NCBI RefSeq assembly: GCF_002257565.1
Contig: NZ_CP022736.1
Location: forward strand, 434,001-498,000
DNA from: Herbaspirillum sp. meg3
GTDB lineage: Bacteria; Pseudomonadota; Gammaproteobacteria; Burkholderiales; Burkholderiaceae_D
Reading direction: 5' to 3'
DNA: 64,000 nt
Made by a program: the position numbers and the translations under genes. How positions within the stretch are numbered: the first letter of the stretch is position 1; each line of letters starts with the position of its first letter. The notes below the pieces were generated by a model. It searched no databases. It worked only from the letters and a program-made list of their open reading frames with translations, and had not been told where the DNA came from. Below are positions 1-8,340 of the stretch, in pieces.

Positions 1-984
1 GCTCTGCCAGCGCCAGCTGTCCTCGCACATGGTATCCAGGGAGCGCGTGGCTTCCCAGCGCAGTGCCGTCTTCGCCAGCGTGACATCTGCGTAGCAAGAG
101 GCGATATCTCCAGGGCGGCGAGCCGCGATCGCGAAAGGCAGGGCTTTGCCGCAGGCCTTTTCAAAGGCCTTCACGACATCGAGCACGCTGTAGCCTTTGC
201 CGGTACCAAGATTGACAGCAAAGCACTGCGGTTCTTTAAGATATTCCAGCGCGTTGAGATGGCCTGTCGCCAGATCGACCACGTGGATAAAGTCACGCAC
301 GCCAGTGCCGTCCGGCGTATCGTAGTCACCACCCCAGATATTAAGTTTGTCGCGCTTGCCGATGGCGACCTGCGCGACGAACGGCATCAGATTGTTGGGC
401 ATGCCTTGGGGATCTTCGCCGATGAGACCGCTTTCATGCGCACCCACTGGATTGAAGTAACGCAGCAGCGCAATGCGCCAGTCAGGGTGAGCGAGATGGA
501 AATCGCGCAGCATGTCTTCAATCATGATCTTGCTGCGACCATAGGGATTGCTGGCCGAGAGCGGATGAGATTCTGTCAGCGGCAGGTATTGCGGGTCGCC
601 GTAGACGGTCGCCGATGAGCTGAACACGAGCGTTTTTACGCCGGTGGCTTGCATCGCCTCCAGCAAACGCACGGTGCCGACGACGTTGTTGTCGTAGTAC
701 TCCAGTGGTTTTTCAACCGACTCACCAACAGCCTTCAATCCTGCAAAATGGATAACAGCTTCGCATTGATGTTGACGCAGCGCTTGCTCAAGCGCTGCGC
801 GATCGCGGATGTCGCCGTCTATTAGCGTCAGGGATTTTCCCGTAATTTTTTCGACGCGCCGGGAGGATTCCGGAAAGCTGTTGCAAAAATTGTCGAAAAC
901 CACGACCTGGTGCCCGGCGTTGAGTAACTCCACGCAAGTATGTGAGCCAATATAACCTGCACCGCCTGTGACGAGAATATTCAT
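1..984 (-). CDS. galE: UDP-glucose 4-epimerase, 3' end cut by window edge
   Basis: Interconverts UDP-glucose and UDP-galactose in the cytoplasm, feeding exopolysaccharide and LPS sugars. The frame opens at the ATG at 984 and stays open to base 1, giving about 328 residues of a family that usually has about 340, so only the C-terminal few residues are missing. The N-terminus has the Rossmann NAD motif GGAGYIGS at residues 7-14. The catalytic SSSATVYG serine region (about 122-129) and the YGRSK tyrosine-lysine pair follow, then NLGTGKGYSV and RRPGD, which are typical of GalE. It lies 32 bases after rfbG on the same strand, so the two probably form a nucleotide-sugar operon. Confidence is high; only the 3' end is unseen. 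Confidence 0.95.
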   Translation of the reverse strand, partial: MNILVTGGAGYIGSHTCVELLNAGHQVVVFDNFCNSFPESSRRVEKITGKSLTLIDGDIRDRAALEQALRQHQCEAVIHFAGLKAVGESVEKPLEYYDNNVVGTVRLLEAMQATGVKTLVFSSSATVYGDPQYLPLTESHPLSASNPYGRSKIMIEDMLRDFHLAHPDWRIALLRYFNPVGAHESGLIGEDPQGMPNNLMPFVAQVAIGKRDKLNIWGGDYDTPDGTGVRDFIHVVDLATGHLNALEYLKEPQCFAVNLGTGKGYSVLDVVKAFEKACGKALPFAIAARRPGDIASCYADVTLAKTALRWEATRSLDTMCEDSWRWQS

Positions 985-1016
985 CTTGATTCCGACCTGA
1001 TTGATATAGCCCGGAA

Positions 1017-2099
1017 TTATGTCAGATTCTGGTAGAACTCAATCTGGCTTTCGCTCAGGGAACGCATGTCTTCGTTGTTGATATAGCCGCTATACCACTG
1101 CGCCGTCAGTTCCAGGGCGGTGTACAGCTCCATTTTTGGAATCCAGTCCAGACGCTGGCGCGCCTTGGAAATATCCAGACGCAGGAACGCTGCTTCGTGG
1201 GGCGCATTGGCCTGGCTTTCGAGTCGCACCTCGACTGGCGAGACCTCATTCTTTTGCAACGAATGATTGAACGTCGCGCACAACTGGCTGACCGTCTGCA
1301 AGTCGGTATCGGCAGGGCCGAAGTTCCAGCCTTCGGCGAACTGCTGTCCGGATTCGAACAGGCGCTGGGCCACGCACAGGTAGCCCGACAGCGGTTCCAA
1401 GACGAATTGCCATGGTCGGATCGCATGCGGATTGCGGATGCTGACGGCTTCTTCTTTTTCCAGTGCGCGGATAAAGTCGGGGATCAGACGGTCGGCGGCA
1501 AAATCACCACCGCCGATCACGTTACCCGCACGTACGCTGGCGATGGCCGCTTGCGAGTCTTTGCCGTGCTGAAAATAGGAACGGCGATACGCCGACGTCA
1601 CCAGTTCTGCGGCGCCTTTGCTGCTGCTGTAAGGGTCATGACCACCCATCGGGTCATCTTCACGATAGCCCCACAGCCATTCACGGTTTTCGTAGCATTT
1701 GTCACTGGTCACCACGACGACTGAGCGTACGCTCGGTGTCTGGCGCACGGCTTCGAGCACATGCGCGGTGCCCATGACGTTGATGGCGAAGGTGTCGATC
1801 GGCGAATTGTAGGAATCGCGCACCAGCGGTTGCGCCGCCAGGTGAAAAACGATATCCGGCTGGACTGCCGCCATCGTTTCGCTCAGGTGTTTCAGGTCGC
1901 GCACGTCACCGGTCGTGGTTTGCACGCAATTCTGGATGCGAGCCAGATGGAACAGGCTCGGATTGGTCGGGGCCGGTAAGGAATAGCCATAGACCTTGGC
2001 GCCCCAACGGTGCAGCCATAGTGTCAGCCAGCTACCCTTGAAGCCGGTATGACCGGTAATGAAGACGCGCTTGTCGCGCCAGAATTGTGCTGCCATCAA
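1017..2099 (-). CDS. rfbG: CDP-glucose 4,6-dehydratase
   Basis: Converts CDP-glucose to CDP-4-keto-6-deoxyglucose, the first committed step toward CDP-linked dideoxy sugars of surface polysaccharide. The 360-residue protein is full length for the family. It starts with a Rossmann motif (TGHTGFKGS, about 15-23), followed by the distinctive VVVVTSDKCYEN block, DPYSSSKGAAE carrying the Tyr-x3-Lys pair, and the RAGNVIGGGDFAADRLIPD segment typical of this enzyme. Two adjacent ATG codons open the frame. Its usual partner, the glucose-1-phosphate cytidylyltransferase gene rfbF, is not next to it in this window. galE follows closely on the same strand. Confidence 0.9.
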   Translation of the reverse strand: MMAAQFWRDKRVFITGHTGFKGSWLTLWLHRWGAKVYGYSLPAPTNPSLFHLARIQNCVQTTTGDVRDLKHLSETMAAVQPDIVFHLAAQPLVRDSYNSPIDTFAINVMGTAHVLEAVRQTPSVRSVVVVTSDKCYENREWLWGYREDDPMGGHDPYSSSKGAAELVTSAYRRSYFQHGKDSQAAIASVRAGNVIGGGDFAADRLIPDFIRALEKEEAVSIRNPHAIRPWQFVLEPLSGYLCVAQRLFESGQQFAEGWNFGPADTDLQTVSQLCATFNHSLQKNEVSPVEVRLESQANAPHEAAFLRLDISKARQRLDWIPKMELYTALELTAQWYSGYINNEDMRSLSESQIEFYQNLT

Positions 2100-2472
2100 A
2101 CTTCCTCATGCACGAAATAAGCAGTGTCGGGCATGTGCAGAGGTGTGGATGCTATCCATCACGGCGGAGGAAGATCTGATCATCATGCTTCCTTTTCTGA
2201 GGTTGTACCCTCAGCCCCCTGCGGCTGTCGCGACTGTCTTGATTTGATTGATATCGTCGTTCGAACGCGTATTTCAGAAAAATTACGTGAATTACGTATC
2301 CGACGAGCAAATTAAATCATGATGCTCAGTCGCTTCAAGCGATGATCAGGAGGGTATTTGGCATCTAATCCGTACGACTATCGGCTTTGTAAATTTTATT
2401 TACATGTACCGCAGGAAAAAAAGCACGCAGGCTGAGCCCGCGTGGATTTGCGAGCCGCTCTCGCACTCAGCG
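2100..2472. other. Intergenic region between ttcA end and rfbG start
   Basis: No convincing gene. It contains the minus-strand terminator after ttcA and must contain the minus-strand promoter of rfbG-galE; I could not pick out a clear -35/-10 pair. The stretch at 2230-2400 is more AT-rich than its neighbours. Confidence 0.5.
2415..2444 (-). terminator. Rho-independent terminator after ttcA
   Basis: On the minus strand a nine-pair stem (arms at 2424-2432 and 2436-2444, one G-U pair, loop of three bases) is followed by a run of seven T. It lies about 30 bases past the ttcA stop codon and would end the SDR-folB-ttcA transcript. Confidence 0.75.
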
Positions 2473-3450
2473 TCAATCCGCCGGGTGGAGCGAGATAACA
2501 TTCTGCGCAGTAGGGTTGCTCGTAGCACAAGGGTCTTCGTCGAACGCAATATCGCCATCCGCATCGGCGACGCCGGTTGCTTTCAAATTGGCAAAATCAA
2601 ACAGATTCCTGTCCATCAGATGCGATGGCGCCACGGTCGACAGCGAAGCAAAAATATTATCGACGCGGCCTGGATATTTCTTTTCCCATTCACGCATCAA
2701 GCCCTTGATCTGCTTGCGTTGCAGGTTTTCCTGGCTGCCGCACAGGTCACAAGGAATGATCGGAAATTCCTTTACCTCAGCATAGCGTGTGAGGTCGGCT
2801 TCTTTCACGTACGCCAGAGGACGGATGACGATCTGTTTGCCGTCGTCGGACTGCAACTTGGGTGGCATGCCTTTGAGTTTGCCGCCGAAGAACATGTTCA
2901 GGAAAAAGGTTTCCAGAATGTCGTCGCGATGATGCCCTAGGGCAATTTTTGTCGCACCCAGTTCTGTTGCAACGCGGTAGAGAATGCCGCGGCGCAGACG
3001 CGAACATAGCGCACAGGTTGTCTTGCCTTCCGGCACTACGCGTTTGACGATGCTGTAGGTATCCTGATTTTCGATGTGATAGGCCACGCCCAGTTTTTCC
3101 AGATAGGCAGGCAATACATCGGCAGGGAAATTCGGCTGCTTCTGATCCAGGTTGACGGCAATGATGTCGAAATGGATCGGCGCACGCTCGCGCAGGGTCA
3201 GCAAGATGTCGAGCAGGGCGTAGCTGTCTTTGCCGCCGGAGAGGCAAACCATGACTTTGTCGCCATCTTCGATCATGTTGTAATCACCGATGGCTTGTCC
3301 GGTCAAACGGCACAGGCGTTTGTGCAGCTTGTTGTTTTCGTAGGCGATTTTCTCTGCCTGTTTGACCGACGTCAACGCAACCGCCTGTGGTGCGTCGGGG
3401 GCGGCCGAAGTGTCTTCAGTGAGTTTTGCGTGTTCGAGCAGATCGTTCAT
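2473..3450 (-). CDS. ttcA: tRNA 2-thiocytidine(32) synthetase TtcA
   Basis: ATP-dependent thiolation of cytidine 32 in certain tRNAs, a cytoplasmic iron-sulfur enzyme. The 325-residue protein has the PP-loop ATP-pyrophosphatase motif SGGKDS at residues 71-76. It also has the two CxxC pairs that hold the 4Fe-4S cluster (Cys146/Cys149 in CALCSRLRRG, Cys234/Cys237 in CDLCGSQ) and the family block LGHHRDDILETFFLNMFFGG. The first 30 residues are a low-complexity extension ahead of the conserved core. It follows folB by 23 bases on the same strand, so it is probably the last gene of an operon with folB and the upstream reductase. Confidence 0.95.
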   Translation of the reverse strand: MNDLLEHAKLTEDTSAAPDAPQAVALTSVKQAEKIAYENNKLHKRLCRLTGQAIGDYNMIEDGDKVMVCLSGGKDSYALLDILLTLRERAPIHFDIIAVNLDQKQPNFPADVLPAYLEKLGVAYHIENQDTYSIVKRVVPEGKTTCALCSRLRRGILYRVATELGATKIALGHHRDDILETFFLNMFFGGKLKGMPPKLQSDDGKQIVIRPLAYVKEADLTRYAEVKEFPIIPCDLCGSQENLQRKQIKGLMREWEKKYPGRVDNIFASLSTVAPSHLMDRNLFDFANLKATGVADADGDIAFDEDPCATSNPTAQNVISLHPAD

Positions 3451-3473
3451 CTTGGGGCCTGCAAATAAGGTAA

Positions 3474-3869
3474 TTAGATTGCTTCTTTAATGCGGAAAAC
3501 TTCTACACCGACCGAGTCGCAGTCCGGATAGACATCGGGTTTCTCCGTGGAAACTCGTACGGCACGCACCTTCGGATGCGCCAACATCGACTTGATGACG
3601 TCGTCGCACAGGGTTTCCTGCAAATGAATATGGCCTTGGGCCATGCGTTTGGCGATCGTGCTGCGGATGAAGTCGTAATCAACGACTTCGTTCAACTGGT
3701 CATGCTCAGGGGTCGACATTGCCAACGGAATGAAGAGGTCGACATTCACCAGGATGCGTTGTTCGCCCTTCTTTTCGAACTCGTGCACGCCGATGTTGAT
3801 CAGCACTTCATAGTTGCGCAGGAATAGGCGGCGGCAATCGTTTAGAGCTGGATGATAGAGAGAGAACAT
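3474..3869 (-). CDS. folB: Dihydroneopterin aldolase
   Basis: Cleaves dihydroneopterin to 6-hydroxymethyl-dihydropterin plus glycolaldehyde in folate synthesis. The 131 residues are the normal FolB length. Visible signatures are the GVHEFEKKGEQR block with the substrate-binding Glu, the VDYDFIRSTI segment, the HLQETLCDDV helix with the pterin-binding Glu, and VSTEKPDVYPDCDSVGVEV near the end with the conserved Lys-Pro. It sits between a pteridine-reductase-like SDR gene and ttcA, all on the minus strand. Confidence 0.92.
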   Translation of the reverse strand: MFSLYHPALNDCRRLFLRNYEVLINIGVHEFEKKGEQRILVNVDLFIPLAMSTPEHDQLNEVVDYDFIRSTIAKRMAQGHIHLQETLCDDVIKSMLAHPKVRAVRVSTEKPDVYPDCDSVGVEVFRIKEAI

Positions 3870-3941
3870 AGTTTCCGAAAAGAAAAATAGGAACCGGTTT
3901 GCCGGTTCATCAAAAATAAGAAGGTGGCTTAGCGGGTCGGG

Positions 3942-4715
3942 CTATTTCGCCAGGAACATGACGTCGCGTTGCAGCGGGATCAGATGTTGCCCGCCATCCA
4001 CCAGAATCGTTGTGCCGGTAATAGCCGGCGATGCAGCAACAAAACAGACCGTCGCGGCGACATCTTCCGGCGTACTGCTTTTACCCAGCGGCGTGACGCG
4101 ATGGGCCTTCTCGAACTCCGCCGCACTTTGGTCGCCCGACACCATGGTGATACCGGGCGCTACGCCAACCACGCGAACACGCGGCGCAAGCGCTTGCGCC
4201 AGCAACGTGGTCGCGCTCTGGAGCGCCGCCTTGGACAAGGTGTACGACAGGAAGTCGGGATTGGGATTGTACAGCTTCTGGTCCAGCAGGTTGACCACGA
4301 CGGCTTGCCGGTCGGCAGGTGTTGCCTCATACAAGGCCTGTGCCAGCAATACCGGCGCGGCGACGTTGGCGCGCATGTGCAGATCCAGCGACGCCATCGT
4401 GAAGCTGTCGGCCTGGTCATTGCGGAACAGCGACGCGTTGTTCACCACGCAGGCCACCGGGCCCAGTTGTGCAGCCTGAGCGATCAGCGAGCGTACGCCG
4501 GCTTCATCCGCCAGTTCGCATTGCAGTGCGACGGCACGGCGGCCCAGGGCGGTGATCTCATCGACGACTGCCAGCGCTTCATCGCGCGACTGGCCGTAAT
4601 GCACGGCGATATCCCAGCCATCGCGCGCCAGCGCGAGCGCGATCACGCGGCCGATGCGCTTGGCGGCTCCGGTGACGAGTGCTACTTGTTGGCGTGAGGG
4701 AGTCATGGCATTCAT
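3942..4715 (-). CDS. SDR-family oxidoreductase, pteridine/dihydrofolate reductase-like
   Basis: NAD(P)H-dependent short-chain reductase, most like the FolM/PTR1 pteridine reductases. After the start comes the cofactor motif TGAAKRIGR (Arg after Lys suggests NADPH). NNASLF, the YTLSKAAL tyrosine-lysine pair and a DQKLYNPNPDF stretch typical of pteridine reductases follow. The frame can open at 4757, but the ATG at 4715 has a GAGG five bases upstream and removes an unconserved leader, so I chose it; the ATG at 4706 is also possible. The neighbour folB supports a role in reducing dihydrofolate or dihydromonapterin. The exact substrate is inferred, not seen. Confidence 0.85.
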   Translation of the reverse strand: MNAMTPSRQQVALVTGAAKRIGRVIALALARDGWDIAVHYGQSRDEALAVVDEITALGRRAVALQCELADEAGVRSLIAQAAQLGPVACVVNNASLFRNDQADSFTMASLDLHMRANVAAPVLLAQALYEATPADRQAVVVNLLDQKLYNPNPDFLSYTLSKAALQSATTLLAQALAPRVRVVGVAPGITMVSGDQSAAEFEKAHRVTPLGKSSTPEDVAATVCFVAASPAITGTTILVDGGQHLIPLQRDVMFLAK

Positions 4716-4827
4716 CTCATCCTCAACAGAAGGTTGCGGGGCAACCCGGCAGGCCAATCCGTTGGCAAATTGTTTAGTAAATTAAAGCGAAGGTGGCCGC
4801 ACAGACCGATGGCAGGCAAATGACAGC

Positions 4828-4860
4828 GCCGGCAACTCGCCGGCAATTCACCGGCAAGTG
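4828..4860 (+). repeat. Three tandem 11-bp GC-rich repeats
   Basis: Three head-to-tail imperfect units sharing the core CCGGCAA (4828-4838, 4839-4849, 4850-4860). They lie in the divergent promoter region between the SDR gene and the MidA-like gene. A role as a binding site or simple slippage repeat cannot be told apart here. Confidence 0.55.
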
Positions 4861-4884
4861 AGCAAGGCCGCTGCGTATTTCAAA

Positions 4885-4898
4885 TACAATACGGCCCA
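4885..4898 (+). promoter_or_regulatory. Candidate -10 of a leaderless promoter
   Basis: TACAAT at 4885-4890 ends seven bases before the ATG at 4898, so transcription would start at or next to the start codon. No Shine-Dalgarno sequence is seen. The -35 is poor, so this is a suggestion only. Confidence 0.35.
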
Positions 4899-6043
4899 TG
4901 CAACTGCAATTACCTGAACCCTCTGCCGACGCGCTTGCCGCTTCCCGTTCTCTCCAGCATCTGATCGCCGACGAAATCCGGCGCAGCGATGGCTGGATTT
5001 CGTTTGCTCGCTACATGGAGCTGGTGTTGTATGCGCCTGGGCTGGGTTATTACAGCGGTGGCGCGACAAAATTGGGCAAAGAGGGAGATTTTACAACCGC
5101 GCCGGAAATTTCGCCGCTTTTCGGCGCAACTTTGGCGCATTTGGCGACAGAATTGTTCGATCAGACCGATGCCGCCATCATGGAGTTCGGCGCGGGTACC
5201 GGCAAACTTGCCCTGGACATACTGACCGAGCTGCGTAACGCCGGTCGTTTGCCGACACATTATTTCATCGTCGAGATCTCGACGCAGTTGCGGGCACGGC
5301 AACAGGAAACGCTGCGCGATTTCCCGCAGGTTCGCTGGCTCGACAGTTTGCCGGCAGTGTTTTCGGGCGTGGTGATCGGCAACGAAGTACTGGACGCGAT
5401 GCCGGTGCAACTGGTGATTCGCGGCGAACATCACTGGCTGGAGCGCGGCGTCACGCAGGATACTTCCGGCTCCTTTACCTACGCGGACCGTCCTTGCGAC
5501 GAGGCACTGGTGACACAGATTCCGGATGCCGAAGTATTGCCAGTGGGTTATCTGACGGAGGTGCATCCGGTTGCGGTCGGGTTCATGCAATCGCTGGGCG
5601 CAATGTTGCAAGACGGAAAAGGCGCCGCAATGCTGTTCGACTACGGTTTCCCGGCGCACGAATATTATCTGCACGAGCGTGGTCAAGGCACGCTGATGTG
5701 CCATTACCGCCATCACGCCCATCCAGATCCATTTTATTTGCCGGGTTTGCAGGACGTCACCGCGCACGTTGATTTCACCGCGATGGCAAAGGCCGCCATC
5801 GACGGTGGTCTGGATGTGTTCGGCTACACCAGCCAGGCAGCATTCCTGCTCGGTGCCGGTATTGGCGATCTGCTGCTGCGTACCTCGCCGGAACAAAGCC
5901 GGGCTTATCTGCCGCAATCGAATGCTGTGCAAAAACTGATTTCTCCGGCCGAGATGGGCGAGTTGTTCAAGGTGCTGGCGGTAGGAAAAAACATCGACTG
6001 GCCGGAGCGTCTGTACGCACACGACCGTACTCATCGTCTATAA
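4898..6043 (+). CDS. SAM-dependent methyltransferase, MidA/NDUFAF7 family
   Basis: Class I methyltransferase of the COG1565 family, whose mitochondrial member NDUFAF7 methylates an arginine of complex I; the bacterial target is not established. The 381-residue length is normal. Family marks are ISFARYMELVLYAPGLGYY near residues 34-52, EGDFTTAPEISPLFG, the SAM-binding motif MEFGAGTGKLA near 95-105, and VIGNEVLDAMPV with ERGQGTLMCHYRH further on. Transcribed away from the folate cluster and probably leaderless. The downstream 64-residue gene starts 30 bases later and may be cotranscribed. Confidence 0.85.
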   Translation: MQLQLPEPSADALAASRSLQHLIADEIRRSDGWISFARYMELVLYAPGLGYYSGGATKLGKEGDFTTAPEISPLFGATLAHLATELFDQTDAAIMEFGAGTGKLALDILTELRNAGRLPTHYFIVEISTQLRARQQETLRDFPQVRWLDSLPAVFSGVVIGNEVLDAMPVQLVIRGEHHWLERGVTQDTSGSFTYADRPCDEALVTQIPDAEVLPVGYLTEVHPVAVGFMQSLGAMLQDGKGAAMLFDYGFPAHEYYLHERGQGTLMCHYRHHAHPDPFYLPGLQDVTAHVDFTAMAKAAIDGGLDVFGYTSQAAFLLGAGIGDLLLRTSPEQSRAYLPQSNAVQKLISPAEMGELFKVLAVGKNIDWPERLYAHDRTHRL

Positions 6044-6073
6044 ACACAACAAGCACAATAAAAGAGTCCTCAC

Positions 6074-6268
6074 ATGATTCGTTGGGTCGTCGTCATTTTT
6101 CTCGCCGTAATTATTTTTTCCAGCCTGCTGCCATGGCTGGAAAAACTTGGCATCGGGCGCCTTCCAGGCGATCTGCGCTTTAAGTTGTTCGGGCGTGTCT
6201 TCTCGCTGCCGTTTGCATCGACCATCCTGATTTCGCTGGTGGTGTTTTTGCTGGCGCGTTTCCTCTAG
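6074..6268 (+). CDS. DUF2905 small membrane protein
   Basis: A 64-residue protein with two predicted membrane helices (about residues 3-20 and 44-63) joined by a short loop that contains the conserved LGIGRLPGDLRF motif of DUF2905. Function unknown; found widely in bacteria as a small inner-membrane protein. Start chosen at the ATG after AAAGAGTCCTCAC. It lies nine bases before the response regulator gene, so it could be the leader gene of that operon. Confidence 0.8.
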   Translation: MIRWVVVIFLAVIIFSSLLPWLEKLGIGRLPGDLRFKLFGRVFSLPFASTILISLVVFLLARFL

Positions 6269-6277
6269 GAAAACAAC

Positions 6278-6934
6278 ATGCGCATCCTGCTGGTCGAAGA
6301 CGATCTGATGGTAGGTGAGGCGGTGCGCAAAGGCTTGCGCCAAGACGGTTTTGCCATCGACTGGGTGCAAGACGGCAAGGCTGCAGAACTGGCACTTGGG
6401 CAAGAAGAATATGCGCTGGTTCTGTTGGATCTCGGGCTGCCGCAAAAGAACGGCCTGGCGGTGTTGCAGACTTTGCGCGCCGATGGCAACACCATCCCCG
6501 TCCTGATCACCACTGCGCGTGACGCCGTGGCTGATCGTGTTGCAGGCCTGGATGCCGGCGCCGACGACTATCTGATCAAACCTTACGATCTCGAAGAACT
6601 TTCTGCGCGCATGCGTGCCTTACTGCGCAGGCAGTCGGGCCGCGCCGACAGCCTCATTCAGGTGCGCGAAGTGACGCTGAATACATCCACGCATGAAGTG
6701 TTTCTGCTCGGTCAGCCGGTGAATCTGTCAGCCCGCGAATTCGCATTGCTGCGTGCTTTTCTGGATCGTCCGGGCGTCGTCTTGTCACGCGCGCAACTGG
6801 AAGAAAAACTGTACGGCTGGGAAGACAGCATCGACAGCAACGCCGTTGAAGTGCACATCCACGCCTTGCGCAAAAAGCTCGGCAGCGACTTCATCAAAAA
6901 CGTGCGCGGCATTGGCTATCTGGTTCCTAAATAA
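6278..6934 (+). CDS. OmpR-family response regulator, QseB/PmrA-like
   Basis: DNA-binding half of a two-component system. The receiver domain (1-115) has the acidic pair Asp8-Asp9, phospho-acceptor Asp51 and Lys101. The C-terminal winged helix (about 125-218) ends in VEVHIHALRKKLGSDFIKNVRGIGYLVPK, typical of the QseB/TctD/PmrA branch. A GGAAAACAAC stretch precedes the ATG. The sensor kinase starts five bases after the stop codon. The signal cannot be read from sequence; the adjoining protease gene suggests an envelope-stress or cation role. Confidence 0.9.
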   Translation: MRILLVEDDLMVGEAVRKGLRQDGFAIDWVQDGKAAELALGQEEYALVLLDLGLPQKNGLAVLQTLRADGNTIPVLITTARDAVADRVAGLDAGADDYLIKPYDLEELSARMRALLRRQSGRADSLIQVREVTLNTSTHEVFLLGQPVNLSAREFALLRAFLDRPGVVLSRAQLEEKLYGWEDSIDSNAVEVHIHALRKKLGSDFIKNVRGIGYLVPK

Positions 6935-6939
6935 ATTCA

Positions 6940-8238
6940 ATGAATTCGATACGACGACAACTTTTGCTGTGGCTGGCGCTGGGTTTGAGTGGCGGCATTC
7001 TGCTGGCCGGCATCGCGCTCTACTTCCAGGCGCGCGATGAGGCCAACGACATCTTCGATTACCAGATGCGCCAGATTGCCGCCTCGTTGCCGCGTCAGGC
7101 TTTCGCGCCGATTGCCCCTGGACAGAATTTGCCCGGGCTGGACGATGAAATCATGATGCAGATTTGGGATAGCACCGGTACTGTCATCTATCACTCGCAC
7201 TCGCGCAGCGTCATGCCGCAACAGGCGGAGCTCGGCTTTATCGATGTGCCGGGGCCGGGCGGCATGTGGCGCGTCTACAGTGCGCAGATCGGCAGCACTG
7301 TGGTGCAGGTGTCGCAACCGCAAAGCGCACGCAAGGAAGTTGCGGCGCAGATGGCGGTGAAGACGGTGATGCCTTTGCTGTTGCTGTTTCCTTTTCTTGG
7401 TGCGCTGATCTGGGTGGCGGTCGGACATGGCCTGGCGCCGGTGCGGCGCGCGGCGGCCGATGTCCAGCTGCGCGATATGAATACGCTGACGCCGATTGCC
7501 GACCAAAGCCTGCCGCAGGAAATCCGTCCTCTCACGCAGGCATTCAACGATTTGCTTGATCGTCTGCAGCAGGCCATGCAGGCGCAGCGTGCTTTCGTTG
7601 CCGACGCTGCGCATGAGTTGCGCACGCCATTGACGGCCCTGCGTTTGCAGGCACAACTTGCTGAACGCGCCGACAACGACGAAGAGCGTCGCGCCGCTTT
7701 CGCCGATCTGAAAAACGGTCTGGAGCGTGCCACGCATCTGGTACATCAATTGCTGACCTTGGCGCGCCAGGAGCCGGGTGTGCAGGCGCATGCACCGGTT
7801 GATCTGGCGGCGTTGCTGCGCAGCGTGGTGTTGGATTTGTCGCCATTGGCGGAACACAAGAACGTCGATCTTGGCATTACAGAAGAAGCCGCCGGAAGCG
7901 TTTCCGGCAATGCCGACGCGTTGCGCATTTTGTTCAGCAATCTGCTGTCGAACGCCGTGCAATACAGCCCGTCCGGCGGTACTGTCGATGTCGGCATGCA
8001 GGTGCAGGGCGACAAGTTGATGGTCACCATTCAGGACAGCGGGCCGGGAATTCCGGAGAAGGATCTGGCGCGTGTCTTCGATCGTTTTTATCGCGCCGAC
8101 AATGTGCAGTCGACTGTTCTCGGCAGCGGCCTCGGACTCGCCATCGTCAGGCAGATTGCTGATTTACATGATGCGACCGTGTCGCTGCACAATACGGGCA
8201 AGGGATTGCAGGTGCAAGTGGCTTTGCAACGCTGCTGA
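6940..8238 (+). CDS. Sensor histidine kinase, QseC-like
   Basis: Inner-membrane sensor of the preceding regulator. The 432 residues comprise an N-terminal membrane helix (about 8-28), a periplasmic sensor segment, a second helix (about 142-162), a HAMP-like linker, the dimerisation box ADAAHELRTPL with phospho-acceptor His225, and an ATPase domain with N, G1 (DSGPGIP), F and G2 (GSGLGLAIV) boxes. The overall pattern matches the QseC/TctE branch. The genes of the pair are five bases apart and surely cotranscribed. The ligand is unknown. Confidence 0.9.
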   Translation: MNSIRRQLLLWLALGLSGGILLAGIALYFQARDEANDIFDYQMRQIAASLPRQAFAPIAPGQNLPGLDDEIMMQIWDSTGTVIYHSHSRSVMPQQAELGFIDVPGPGGMWRVYSAQIGSTVVQVSQPQSARKEVAAQMAVKTVMPLLLLFPFLGALIWVAVGHGLAPVRRAAADVQLRDMNTLTPIADQSLPQEIRPLTQAFNDLLDRLQQAMQAQRAFVADAAHELRTPLTALRLQAQLAERADNDEERRAAFADLKNGLERATHLVHQLLTLARQEPGVQAHAPVDLAALLRSVVLDLSPLAEHKNVDLGITEEAAGSVSGNADALRILFSNLLSNAVQYSPSGGTVDVGMQVQGDKLMVTIQDSGPGIPEKDLARVFDRFYRADNVQSTVLGSGLGLAIVRQIADLHDATVSLHNTGKGLQVQVALQRC

Positions 8239-8340
8239 GCTCTCTTGTAACAGTTTGTTTCCTTAAGTCTGTCTTAATTTTCGCGATTTACGCTGCATTC
8301 CATCGGGTGAAAGGTCACCCATTCTGCAAGGAGTGCTTCC

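Noticed and set aside
4910..6034. A long minus-strand frame opposite the MidA-like gene
   Set aside because: The plus-strand product has clear methyltransferase motifs; the opposite frame is Arg/His/Gln-rich with no domain, as expected of an antisense shadow in GC-rich DNA.
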